This document shows, piece after piece, positions 1-11,692 of a stretch of DNA of 64,000 bases. The DNA comes from Planococcus citri. Lineage: Eukaryota; Arthropoda; Insecta; Hemiptera; Pseudococcidae. The notes under the pieces were generated by a model, which saw only the letters and a list, made by a program, of their open reading frames with translations, had not been told where the DNA came from and did not search any database. Each line of letters starts with the position of its first letter. Position 1 is the stretch's first letter. The translations under genes were made by a program, and so were the position numbers. The stretch lies in the NCBI RefSeq assembly GCF_950023065.1, contig NC_088681.1, positions 51,680,836 to 51,744,835 of the forward strand, given 5' to 3'.

Positions 1-1837
1 TAAAAAAAAATCTGAAAAATGAACACGGCGATGGACATTAAAGTCGGGGACAGACTTTAAACCCCCTGTAAAGTTATTTGATAAACGTTTTGAGTTCAAC
101 TGATAGCGTCAAAATGTAAAAAATTTCACCTAGAACAATTTTGTATCCTTCAGTTTTTTTGATAAAATGCATATTTGTATCATAAAAACGGAGATTGAAA
201 AAAAAACCTGTGCTGGGACAGGACACGACTAGGAACTTTTGGCCATTCAAGCGATTCCAGGTGTGGAAGGGGAGGGGGTCTAAGCATGTTTAAATAGTTA
301 AATAGATGCCCTGGTGGTATTGAATCAAGTTCTGAAAAAAATTCACATATTTTGTATACTTTTGAAGAAATTGCTAGAAATTGTCTTGGGACAGAAATTT
401 GCCAAATTTTTGAGAATTACCCAGTCTGTTGGCAACTGTTTGGATGAATTTGTACCTGGGTAATTCTCAGAAAAAGGTAAAATTCGTGTACATGGCAAAT
501 TTCTCAACGGTTTTAGCGTGAATTTTTTTTTTTTTTTTTGGTCCATTCAAGAATGACCCCGCACACATTTCACACATGGTATTGAGGTTTTTAGACCCTC
601 CTTTCATTGGTGTACATTTGATTTTATACCCCAAATGTCCTTCGACTTGGCTGTCACACATCATGTTTTTGAAAATGAATGTTATTAAGTGTCATGAACT
701 TCATTTTTTTTTTGGAAAAATTGACACATTCTCATTATCATAGAACATGAAGGTCTCTTATTGTGCAAATTGCAATTGCAATAAGTCTATAGGAAGCTCA
801 CAATTCACATTTGAAAACTGTCACACACTTTTTGCGCAAATTTTCGAGCAATTTTCAATTATTTTTGGTAGCTTCCCAATCCAACATTTTTTTCTGGTGA
901 GTGGCTGCACTGGTTCACTGTTCTCATAGAAATGTTACCCCGCACCGTTCTTTTTAAAAACTACATTACAGCTCGTTCTGATCGTACTTATCTATGAAGT
1001 TTTGATATTTCGCAAAATCTGTGTCCTTCGGCTTGGTGTTTTCATTTACGCCAATGAACCCGCCAAAACCAATAATTGAGCACGGGAAGTTATTCTACAT
1101 AATAAGTACACATTTATTACGTGTTAAAAATCGAATAATGTCCAGTAGGTAAGGCTAGAAACGAAAAAACGTTGAGATTGTCCTTCGGCTTGTCCAGCGC
1201 CCATTTGTCCTTCGACTTGGCCAAATTTCAGACAGCTGTACTTTTATCGCGCTAGTCAGCATATTACACGGTAATACAAGCAAAATTTTACATTTTCTCC
1301 CTCCCCACACTTCACCTCTACCCCTACCAAAAAAATAAGTCCAGATTCGAACTCTGCGGCCTGAAAAACATAAATCGACATATTACACGATAATATAAGC
1401 AAAATTTGACATTTTCCCCCTCCCCACGCCTCACCCTCCGCCTCTACAAAAAAAATAACTCCAGATTCGAATTCTACGACCTTGAAAACATGTCAATCGA
1501 CATATTACACATCGATGAGGGTCGAATTCTAATTATCGCCGTTTTAGGGGGGCCGGGGTCCACAGTGGGGGGGATTGAATTGAGGCCAACACTAGAAAAG
1601 GGATCTGGGACACATATACAAATGATTCCCACTTGAAATTTTCCAAAAAAATGATTTTCGTTTTTCAAAATTATGCATATCAAAATCGACCCTTTTTTTG
1701 AGAATTACCCACCTATCATTATTTTTAATCAAGTAAGTAAGTATCCACCAAATCAAGTTTAATTTAAAAAATATCTATTTTTCTTTAGCACAATATATTA
1801 TAAGTACTCACAATTTGTCCAACCATTATTCACCTCT
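1..1837. other. Intergenic, 3' side of gene A
   Basis: I see no supportable gene here. The stretch is AT-rich with poly-A/T runs. It contains four near-identical copies of TGTCCTTCGRCTTGG at 636, 1022, 1179 and 1206, and a short tandem repeat at about 1255-1515. The short open frames lack splice context, homology or a consistent protein-like composition. Confidence 0.6.
1255..1515. repeat. Tandem repeat, about 120-bp unit
   Basis: The phrase ATATTACACG recurs at about 1260, 1379 and 1502. In the two spacers it is followed by very similar text (AAGCAAAATTT, CATTTTC, CCCTCCCCAC, then CCAGATTCGAA). This gives two full diverged units and part of a third. No coding role is apparent. Confidence 0.7.
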
Positions 1838-3952
1838 CTATGAGCTCTGTTCAAACAAATCTCTCATTTTTTCTTCAAAATCTTTCTTCATCCCATCTAC
1901 AAATTCTAATTTTTTTTCACCTTCATTGTAGTAAGGAAAATAATTCAATTTCAAGTCCCCCTTTCGTGTATCACTCACATAACCTAATTTCTTTCCTAAT
2001 GTTTCATTCAGTTCGCAAACGTAAATAAACTTTGATTTTTCATCCACATTCTTGTTAGTTGTGCTCATGAAACGAATGCTTTCCCAGCCCCACTCTTCTG
2101 ATTTATCTTCACAGATTATATCTGTTGGTAAGACTTCGGGTTGATTATGGATCACGATGACCATATCAAACCAACATATATTTTCTTCATCCTCACCAAT
2201 GCATTCGTGCGAATTGTATCTGACTATTTTATAGATAAGTTTGGGTATTGGAATTTTGTTGGTTGTTTTAGATATTTGTAAATACATCTCTTGGTCGTTG
2301 TCATATTTTTTCGAGGGGAATTTGAGTATTTCGTGGGTACCGGCTATGATTTTTAGCTCTCTCTTGGTGACCTGTAATGTTCCCAAAAAATATGATTTGA
2401 ATTAGAATTCGAATTGGAGAGTAAATGAAAAAGTATTGGATTCGATTTGATTCTTACTTTAGCCCCAGCGATTAGAAATTTTTCTGAATAATTAAGAGGT
2501 TCTTTGGCCGTTTCGTACCAAACAGGAATCGTTGTCAGCTCTGAACACGAGAATGATCTCGTAAGTGCAGATCGATACTGGTAAGACCACAATAAATTAT
2601 ATTGTTTCACACAATTCTGCGCTATCTTACATTCACCTCCATCCTTCAATAGGTCTTTCGGTAAAATTACCTCCTTGAAAATTCTCTCCTGAGCGCTCTG
2701 TTCAAACAAAATTATATTTTTATTCCATTTCATACTCCGATTAGATATGGTCCCATTGAAAATAAATTTCGATAATTTTTCACGAATTTACATACAAGCC
2801 AATAAAATCTGTTGGGTTCGTTCTTGTCGAAGAAATTTGCCCCTAATTCGTTATCCGTGCACATTGCATCTAATTGATCAACATCGGGAGTTATGAAATA
2901 AGTCAACTTTTCCACATTCCAAGTGTCAAAATTATATTTCAGTACTGCTCTCGAGAACCATATGAAATCCTGTAACAGAACGGTTGATTCTTTACTCATC
3001 GAGCTTTTTACAATTTATAAAATGGTCCTGTTTGCGAAAGGATAAGTTATTAAGATATAGACCTTAGTACATCTACCTTTCAATCCAGTTTTATTTTTCT
3101 GTGTATTCAATGAATCACTACTTACCAGCGTTTGGCTTACTGTCTTGCTACCAATATTGGTTTGTTCCTTTTTATCCATTGTAGGAGCATTGTTCGAATT
3201 AGCCATGAAACTCAAGGCTCGATTAAACGGACTCGTAGGTGGCAGAAGCTGTTTCGTGAAAGAAATAATAATGTTGAAAATAGCACACATTCTTGTTTTA
3301 AGTAGCACCTTAAAAAATTATATATTCCATATGCGTACCCTGCCAAATTGATTGAAATCAGATGTATTAAACTCTTGCTTGAATTGGGATGTATCGATGT
3401 AAACCTAATCATCAACGTAAGTATGCATACAGAATGTACATATTATAAATCTGAATATTAACACATATTTTTATCAGTTCATTATTCTCACCTCGTATCC
3501 AAATTCTACGAGTTTCTCTTTCTTGTCTGCCTCCGTAGTACGAACCACAACTGCCAGCTTGAGATATTTTTTACATAAAATGTCTCCCATATGATTTTCT
3601 TTGAGTGCAGAATAGTATCGTACAAACACCGATTTATTATCTAGAGATCTTCTCTGGTTGAATAATTCTTCATCGCCTCCTTTAGCAGGGCAAGCAAATG
3701 CGTAAGGTCCACTATTTACTTGTATTGATAAACTTTCCCAGTCAGGATATATTTCTAGCGTTTTGGTTTGAAAAATTAGAGCTGTAAAAGTAAACGAAAT
3801 TGGAAAATAAAGTGGAGAAATTTTATATCTTAGGTATAGGTATTAAAATATGTTTTTTTTTGGCACTCACGTTTTTCTGTTGGATCCGAACGAACTGAGG
3901 AGATCAAAGAGTAAACAGCCAGCAGACGTAGAAACTGAAAGATTTCTTCCAT
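1838..3952 (-). CDS. Secreted NUC-fold pseudonuclease-like protein, copy A
   Basis: There are seven exons: 3871-3952, 3492-3781, 3339-3404, 3126-3248, 2796-2969, 2458-2697 and 1838-2371. All introns are GT-AG, and the join is open for 502 residues. The start is the ATG at 3952, which opens a signal peptide (hydrophobic FLRLLAVYSLISSV). Exon 2 begins PLIF and carries PYAFACPA, as in insect dsRNases. Exon 6 matches the region around the active site, but YNLLWSYQY (about residues 278-286) stands where the family has RGHLxPxADF, and IPVWYETAKEPLNYSEKF replaces the Mg-binding N-x-x-N-W-x-x-x-E stretch. Exon 7 keeps the core: AGTHEIL, IPIPKLIYKIV, VIVIHNQP, EWGWESI and FIYVCEL. Homology to the Endonuclease_NS/NUC fold is inferred from motif order. 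Loss of catalysis is inferred from the missing His. Exon 6 has an extra Cys pair shared with F and G. Confidence 0.82.
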
Positions 3953-4613
3953 TTTATCAATGAATTTGATTCACTTTTTAGTACAGCTTGAAGAAAGGAT
4001 AGCGAAGATGTTGTTTTTTTGTCCAAAGTTTTAGACGAATTTCAGTAACTAGATTTTCTGATGAGGCTTGAATAGGTAAAAATGCAGCTCAATAGGAATC
4101 GTTCACAAAGTGTATCTTGATATTACGTAGTTTTCGATCAAGTTTAACAATTCGATTAAAGCTTGAAGACAACTGCGCAGTAAGTATTTGTCGTCATGAT
4201 GATTTATTGCATTTTTTATTGCTACATTTCGTATAAAAAGTGGTATCGAAAGATTACGCTAGGTAAGCGTTGTACGAGTCGATTTCATGTCTTGTGTTGT
4301 AGGAATTTTGATTGTTAGTTACAAATCTGAATTTTGAGTTATCGTCTACTCGTACATTACATTGATTGATTGATTATGATTGATTGATTAATTGATTGGA
4401 TGTAGATAATCTAGGTATTGAAAATATAGCATATATCTACTCAAGTTGACTTACAGCAATTCTGGAACCTTCAACAAATTTTCAGTCTTCAGTTCACAAA
4501 AAAATAAATAAAATAAAATAAAAAACACTTTGAACAGAGTTAGAACAAAATCCAGCACCCATGACCTCGAATTCACCATCTTTGTGACCCCTTCGATTGA
4601 TTTGGGCATTTAG
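3953..4613. other. Upstream region of gene A
   Basis: This presumably holds the promoter of gene A. It includes an ATTGATTGATT microsatellite at about 4362-4400. I do not see the TGACGTCA block that several other copies carry upstream. No gene is visible. Confidence 0.5.
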
Positions 4614-5130
4614 GGAGAAGTAGATGTTGGTGGAAAGATTGCAAAGTTCCTGAGAGTCACAGGACTGATAAATAGGACCCTGAGAAGCAGTAAGGTGCGA
4701 AAAGAAACAAGATTGAAGGTGTACAATACCCTAGCAATACCAATGATGACTTATGGAAGCGAGGTATGGGCACTGAAGAAATCTGATAAAAGAAGAATAA
4801 TGGCAGCAGAGATGAAGTTCATGAGGAGAACGGCAGGGGTGACTCTCAGAGACAGAGTCCCATCTGAGAAAATAACAGCAGATCTCGGAGTGAAGCCAGT
4901 CATGAAGAAGATAAAACAGTATAGGAAAGATTGGAGAAATCATGTCAAAAGGATGGAGGAAACAAGATCACCGAAACAGGTCCTTCAATATACACCAACG
5001 GGGAAGAGAAGCAGAGGGAGACCAAGGAGGAAACTCACGGATACCTCAGGCTCATCCTCAACAGGTTCCACACCGCAGCAGACAGGCTAACAGGCCTACC
5101 GCTTATAATGAAACGACGACGACGACGACT
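4614..5130 (+). mobile_element. 5'-truncated non-LTR retrotransposon (LINE) fragment
   Basis: An open plus-strand frame from about 4614 to 5090 encodes the typical C-terminal tail of a LINE endonuclease/reverse-transcriptase protein. The motifs are RLKVYNTLAIPMMTYGSEVW, then AEMKFMRRTAGVTLRDRV, then a basic GKRSRGRPRRK segment. The catalytic reverse-transcriptase core is absent, so this is a 5'-truncated copy. It ends in an ACG-repeat tail (about 5113-5130), as expected for LINEs that end in simple repeats. It lies between genes A and B and is presumably dead. Confidence 0.85.
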
Positions 5131-6429
5131 TTCGTAATATTTTTGTGATATGTTGTATTCGAGTTTATAGGTGCTAAATTTCAGTTAGACCTGATTTAAT
5201 TTGTTTTTTAAAATACTGAAGAATCTGAAAATCTGCTCGAGGCTCCAGAACGATTCAAAACCATCAACCTACTAGGCAAGTTGAAAACAAGAACCAAACC
5301 AAATGCAGATTACTGATAGGTCAATTTGGTATACCTAGTTTTGACTTTTTTCCATTCTTGACCCTTTGATTTTCAAAAATTCATCAAAAATCGAAAAATG
5401 AATTTCAGCACGTGAAATTTGAACTGCTGGGTGTATTTTTGAGTCTCATTTCGATTCCTTAATGTGAGGTTGAAATTTTTGTTTGCCTGTTGAGATACTT
5501 TCTTTGTTATGAAAAGTACTTATTTGAGGAAGCTACATCTGAAGCTCTCAAACTAATCTGATGCAAAAAATTTTCCTAGTGAAAACATTCAGCTAATTGT
5601 AAGTCAGCATATGAACCTGAACTGTAATTTCCCAAGTGAATGATACGAGAATCAAACGATCAACTGAAATGAATTCAAATTCGGAATTGTCATACAGGTG
5701 TTGTTTCGAATGTGAATTTTGTACACGTAAGTCTAGCTGGTGACGTGTGTACGACTGTACGTATCACGAGTATGAGTCAGCACTGCCTTCGACACGTGAA
5801 ATTAAATAAAATATCGATTACTTTTCACTGATTTGTATGTTTCAAGAAGTTGCAGACAGGGACTTTATACCTATAGGTAGGTATCTATGTAGGTGGTAGG
5901 TAGGTGTTATGAAATGTACCTCTAGTACGAAGATAAATCACACAATGTTAAAAAGCTCAACCACAACTCCAAGTTCTGCATAAATTTTCAAACTGAACAG
6001 AAGAATTTTAAAATGAAATTCAAAAATACATCACTAAATCAAATTTCAGGAGCAAAAATTCAGTGTACATTTTTTACTTTTTTTTCTTCTTATTTTTTAA
6101 TGTGAGAGCTTGAGTATATTTTTCATGAGGAAAAAAATCAAAATTGGTTCATATTGCGGTAAAAATGAGCAGAAACATTTTTTGAATTGACTTGCGAAAA
6201 CAAATTCTTTAAATTTGCTCTTTCAAAGCATTCAAAACGATTTCAAGAACGGTTGATTCGAGTTCGTAGATTGAGGTGTCAAACATCAATTTCAACGACA
6301 CCAGCGATTTTTGGAAACAGTAGGTATGATGTGGAACATCCTAAAATGGAATTAAAGCTGCGTACATTGATGGTGAATTTTTGAAAATTTATAATTTTTT
6401 GGTCATTTTTTGCGATTTGTGCCATTTTT
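5131..6429. other. Intergenic AT-rich sequence
   Basis: No gene is supported. There are TAGG/CCTA micro-repeats (about 5870-5910) and poly-A/T tracts. Confidence 0.5.
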
Positions 6430-7740
6430 GAATGTATTTGGACGGTACCAAAATTAATTCAAGCTGCTCGAGTTGTGGCTTATTCTTAACCTGGTTTATG
6501 AGCTACTTACGTATTTAAGCTTATTTAGAGGAAAAAATTCAAAATATCCAGGGCTTTTTTGAAGTGAGACGAGGGAGGGGGGACGCAGTCACCTCAGAGA
6601 AAAATTTGATAACATAAAAACATTGCCATAAAAACTAAAAAGTGAAAAAAATTGAAAAAAATTAGAAAAATAAGAAAGTTGGTAATTTTTTAAATAAATT
6701 TTGGGAATTTTTTGAATAAATTTAGTGGATTTTTAAAATGAATTTTGGTAAGTAATTTTTTCAAAAAGTTTTGAATTTTTTAAATAGGTAGGTCATTATT
6801 TGAGTACAAAATCTATAAATTTAAAACACTGGGGCCGAAGGGGGATGAAAATTAGAAACTTGCAACTTCAATTTAGCGTCCCCCTCCTAAGGAAAGAAAT
6901 ACCAAAAAAAATCTTGAAAAGATCAAAAAATTTATTCACGCAGGAGAATTTTTAAAACTTTGAGTGGCTGTTTTTTGTCCATAAAACCAACTGCTCGAAT
7001 CTGAATTTTTCCACACTGGAGCCTTCAGCGCGATTTCTAATTTCGCCAGCGTTTTCGAAAATTTCTCTAGAAAGCGTGAAGAATGGATTTGAGCTTCTGA
7101 AATTCGAGTTCCATTATGGTTTACTCTTCAGCATTTATTTACTTTTATAGGTAAGGAAAATAATTCAAAAAAATCAATAATTTTTCGTTTGTCGGAAAAT
7201 TTTTGTTTTTTTTTCTGAGTTATCGTTTTTTTCCCGTCTGAAATCAACCCCTAGAGTCCGAGGTTCTTCATTTCGGGTCATTCTGGAGTCTCCGGCGCGA
7301 TTTTTAATTTTCTCTGAGTTTTAAAATAGGTACCTCTAGAGGCGTGGAAATTGATTCGAGCTGCTAAAAATTGAGCATTAGCGCATTCAGTTCATCCACA
7401 TTGGAAACAATTTCTATGGACACCTTCAGTGTCTTTTTTGACCAGCAGGCAAAACAAAAAAAAACTTTGAATTTTCTCATCGTGCAGAAATAATTCTCAT
7501 TCGCATAAATCGCTGTATTTTGTCTGAAATCGGCCCTGGAATCCAAATTTCATCATTTTTCAAACTATTCGAAGCTTCCAATGTGATTTTAGATTTCAGG
7601 TAGAATGTCTCCAGAAATCTTGGAAATTATTTTGGGGTGCTGAAAATTCAATTTGGCTTATTCTTGACCTGTATATAAGCAGCATATTCACCCATCGGGG
7701 AAAGAATTCAAAAAATAAGAAATTTCAAAATGTATATCTG
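6430..7740. repeat. 3'-flank monomer array of gene B
   Basis: This stretch has about four diverged monomers of roughly 240-300 bp. Each carries a variant of GTGGCTTATTCTTGACCTG, followed by an AGAATTCAAAAAATCA-like stretch, a TCTGAAACCAACC stretch and a GTCATTCTGGAGTCT stretch. Anchor points are near 6476, 7125, 7378 and 7655. The same arrangement lies downstream of C, D and E, so it was duplicated together with the genes. No long open frame is conserved. Confidence 0.65.
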
Positions 7741-8001
7741 AATGGCTGTTTATATTGTCTGAAACCAACCCCTACTTCTGTATTTTAAAAGGAACAGTAG
7801 AGTTGTTTCTGAAATTGTATTGATGTATAATGTATTCAGGTACAAATTAAATTACTTAGTGAATTAAAAATCATCAAACCCGCCGAATAAAAATATCTTA
7901 ATCTAAGTTTATGAATAGGTAATTACACTCCTTACAAAACTACTTAAATGATAATAAACTACCTGTACCAATTTCTATATTAAATTGATTCATATTTCTT
8001 T

Positions 8002-10258
8002 CTATGTTTGTGACTTGTTAGAATCCACCACCGGCTCCGGGGTCGTTTCAAACAACTCTCGCATTCTTGTTTCAAACGCTTTCTTCCAGTCTTGAAATTC
8101 TATTCTAGTTTTCTTTTCATTATAGTAAGGGAAATAATCCAACTCGAAATTCCCCTCATAACGTTTATCAGTCTTGTAACCTAATTTCATTCGCATATCA
8201 TCGTTTAGTTCGCAAACGTAAATAAAAGCAGATTTTCTATTCTCATCCCTGTTGGTTGTGCTCATGTATCGAAGACTTTCCCAGCCCCAGTATTCGGATT
8301 TATCTTGACAAATTATATCTTCCTGTTCGACTTTAGGTTGGTTGTGGATCACGATAACCGCATTAAACCAGCACGTTGATTTTTCAGTATCGCAATCGTG
8401 TGATTTGAATTGTACTATCTTGTAAATGATGTTAGGTATTGGCATCTTTTTTCCATGCAGAAACATTTCGTGTTTTTTATTTCCTTTTTCGAGTGTGAGC
8501 GTTTTGTAAGTTCCTACGATTATTTTTAGTCTTTGATTCGTTACCTGTAACAAATAATTTTATAAGAAAAGTGTGATTTTTGAATGGATTAGGTAAATTC
8601 TAGTAGGCTAAGTACCTGTTATGGTCATATTTAAATTAATTTACTTCCAGTAATAAATTTGGATGGAGATTTACTCGTGATTATATTTTTATTCTTACTT
8701 GAGCTGCGGCGACTAAAAACTTTTCAGAATAATTCAAGGGTTTTTCTGCTGTTTCGAACCAAATAGGAACTTCGACCAAACTGGAACATGAAATTACTTC
8801 TGAAGGAGCGGTTTGAAATTGATAAGGTGATAATAATGCGTACGGCGAGACATAAACGGTGCGAATTTCGGGTAAAGTCACACCCTTGAAAACGGTCTTC
8901 TGATTCACCTATTCAAACAGAATGAGATTCAATTTTTATTGTATTTGAACTGTTTGAAATGAGTTTATTTCTACGTTCACACGAATTTTTACTCACATCC
9001 GAGTAATATGTGTTCACGTTGTCTTTTGCGTAAAATTGCATTCCTAAATTCTTATCCATGCACTCTATCTGCAAATCACTTTTATTTTGTGTGATGAAAT
9101 AAGTCAGACTTTCCACATTCCAGTTCGAGAAGTCATATTTCATGAAGGCTCTTGAAATCCATATAAAGTCCTGCGATAGGTATAACAATTTATTGTTTTG
9201 TACCAGTTTTGGCATAAATCATAAATTTTTTATTATTATTTGAAAATTTTAAATAGGTAGGTACTCATTTGGATTTGTGAATTTTGAGATACATAAAAAT
9301 GTCTGTAATATTGGTCGAAACTATCTCAAATTTCACATGAGGTACATATCTTATCTACTATTCTCATTATTATTGGGTACACGAATAACAACTTACCAGG
9401 TCACTCTTTAATGGATAATTGAAAGGACTATCTTCATCTTTTTCCTCAACGTAAGGAGTTTTGTCATCGCCCAAATTCTTTACAAAATCTATAGTTTGTC
9501 GGATGATTGAAGGAGGTGGCAAAAGCTGGTTGAAATGGTGAAAAAATTCAAATCAGCATTTTGTTTGACAATTTTCTCACTTGCTTTACAGAAAAACGAT
9601 TGGCTAGGTAAAATATATGGTGTATGGTACCGGACTAAATAGTTTGAAATCAGACTCGTTGAAATTTTCTTTTTCTTCCTCATTGTACACCTATTCATGG
9701 TAAAATATTACCTATATTTCAGCATTGTGTATGAAATACGCGAGAAATTTTTCATCAGCTCGATGTTGAATACCTACTTACCTCGTAACCAAATTCTACG
9801 AATTTGTCTTTAGATTTTGGATCTTCTTCTTTACGTACTACAGCGGCTAGTTTGAAGTGTTCATTGCACTTTTTGTCAAGCAGATACGAGTAATTCTCTT
9901 TAGATTTAGCATGGCCTCTTACAAATAGAGCTTTATGATCCAGCGAACCATCTTTGTCGAATTTCTGTTCCCTATCTAAATAGGCTGGACATGCAATCGC
10001 ATAAGGACCAGGATTTTTCGTCGCAGTATTCCAATCGGGATAAATTTCTAGTGTATCGCCATTGAAAATTAAAGCTGAAACAAAGAGTAGTTATTAGGTA
10101 CCCGATGAGATAGGATATTTACTATATTTACTTGAGTTCTACCTATATTGAGAAATACGAGTAATTTCGCTATGGAACTTACGTGGTGACTCTGTTCGAA
10201 TCGAACCGATTGAGGAATAAATCACGAGTAGAGGTAAAATGCAGAAAATGTTGGCCAT
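8002..10258 (-). CDS. Secreted NUC-fold pseudonuclease-like protein, copy B
   Basis: There are seven exons: 10183-10258, 9782-10074, 9631-9690, 9397-9525, 8997-9170, 8699-8908 and 8002-8544, giving an open 494-residue product. The signal peptide starts MANIFCILPLLVIYSS. Exon 2 has PLIFNG and GPYAIACPA. Exons 5-6 carry DNVNTYYSDVNQKTVFKGV, which parallels the conserved dsRNase stretch before the active site. SPYALLSPYQF (about residues 265-275) then takes the place of RGHLxPxADF, so the general-base His and its Arg are gone. VPIWFETAEKPLNYSEKF follows. Exon 7 has IVGTYKTL, PIPNIIYKIV, AVIVIHNQP, YWGWESL and FIYVCEL. It belongs to the short-exon-6 subfamily (B-E). A TGACGTCA site lies about 300 bp upstream of the ATG. 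Function is unknown; binding nucleic acid without cutting it is a speculation. Confidence 0.83.
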
Positions 10259-11497
10259 ATCTTTGGCTTATGAATTCAATCGACTACCTACTTGAAAGAT
10301 AAAGAATAAATGCGATGTTCTGGACGAATTTCAGTTACTTTATGTGTGATTCAGATCGATAGGTGCGACCAGCTCATCAGTAGGTACTGATATCAATATT
10401 TGATTTATTACGAATACCTACCTAGTACCTACCTTCGATGAATTTCAACACTTCGATATTGAAATTCAAAGAAAACAGCGCAGTATGGTTTTCTGTATCA
10501 TACCTTGATACCTGATAGCACAGCTGCGTAACAGAACAATTAAATTTTTGCATGATAACATGACGTCAGACAAATTGACATCACGCAATGTCTCGAAATC
10601 GAACGTTTTATGCGGTGCTATCTGAAAAATTCGTGTGGCATGAATTATTGTAATTATTGTAAACTTGCTCAAGTTTTCGCATCAATGTCAAAACTGGTGC
10701 ACGGTTATTACAAATTGTGGTAAAATATGGCATATATTTTTCTCAGGTTGGCATCTTTACAAACAAAAATGAGATATATAGGTACGATCCTTCATTATTT
10801 TTCTGTTGGAATTTGAATTTTTTAGAAGAAGGAGATGTACGAATTTTTATGATTTATGCTAAGTAGCTAGTAATTCTTATGAATAATAGAATTTGAAGTT
10901 CAAACTCCCTTCTTGATACAAAACCATTATTTTTACATGACACATCTACAATAAATGAGTACTGATCGAAAAAAAAAAAAGAAAACAGAATAAATAGGTA
11001 GGTATCTCTAGGTACGTTCCTAGTTACGGAACAAGAGATTGCTGGAAATCAAAAACTCCTGAATACCATACGTAGGCAATTTTTTTTCATTTTATTGCAT
11101 TTTCGGATAGGTAGTGTTTTTCTTCCTCTTTTCAATGGGGCAAACAGATTTTTGAAATATTCAAATTTGATAAATCTACAACATTTAAATTTGTGTATTT
11201 TTTGTAATTAAAAAACAAAAAATTCCAAGAACAACCAATTTTTTAATTTTAATTTTAATTTTTTTTTTGCAAATTTATCGAAAACTAAGCCTTTTAGAAA
11301 AAAACTAGGTAACGATGAATTTCAACGGTTATATGAGGTATTGCCCGACAGAATAATTTAATGCACGTCTGTATAATACATTTAACGACAAATCGTGCCC
11401 GGCAAAGAAACGAACAACATAAAAAATACGAATTGCACGTACAAAAATTGATAAAAAGCACGGCATAAAAAAAACATACTTCATCTAGTATATATCT
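10259..11497. other. Upstream region of gene B and spacer
   Basis: The proximal 350 bp is shared with the upstream regions of C, D and E and contains the CRE-like site. The rest is AT-rich with TAGGTA micro-repeats and shows no gene. Confidence 0.5.
10514..10568 (-). promoter_or_regulatory. Conserved upstream block of gene B
   Basis: GATAGCACAGCTGCG (10514-10528) and the palindrome TGACGTCA (10561-10568, the CREB/ATF consensus) lie about 256-310 bp upstream of the gene B ATG. The same pair, in the same order and spacing, is found upstream of C, D, E and G. Conservation against a drifting background suggests regulation. The factor assignment is by consensus only. Confidence 0.5.
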
Positions 11498-11692
11498 ATT
11501 ATTGCACAAGTGGTGCTTTTTTGGCTTTTGAGGGTCTGCCCCTCTTCCGCTTCTGTCCCGAAAGAATTGACTTCCCTTCAGCAGGAACTTCAATGAGCTT
11601 GAGATAAATGTGCATACCTATAGTATGCTTGCACAGTGCTGAATTTATTGCTGCAGGGGCAGGAACAAATTGACGTGCATACGCTTCCCTTT
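11498..11692 (-). pseudogene. SWIM-type transposase C-terminal relic (C side)
   Basis: The minus-strand translation ends in ALCKHTIGMHIYLKLIEVP, then GQKRKRGRPSKAKKAPLVQ and a stop. This resembles the CxCx(n)CKH SWIM zinc finger plus basic AT-hook-like tail at the C-terminus of MULE-like transposases. The first cysteines are lost. A better-preserved twin lies at 32812-33110. Here the relic is cut by the insertion of the 11693-13800 element. Confidence 0.55.

Noticed and set aside
2796..2969. SRxxxKYDF in exon 5 of the pseudonuclease family as the counterpart of the catalytic SRGHLxPxADF motif
   Set aside because: It lies about 100 residues upstream of the IPxW...NYxEKF segment, too far for the family. 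Exon 6 LxPYQF has the correct spacing.
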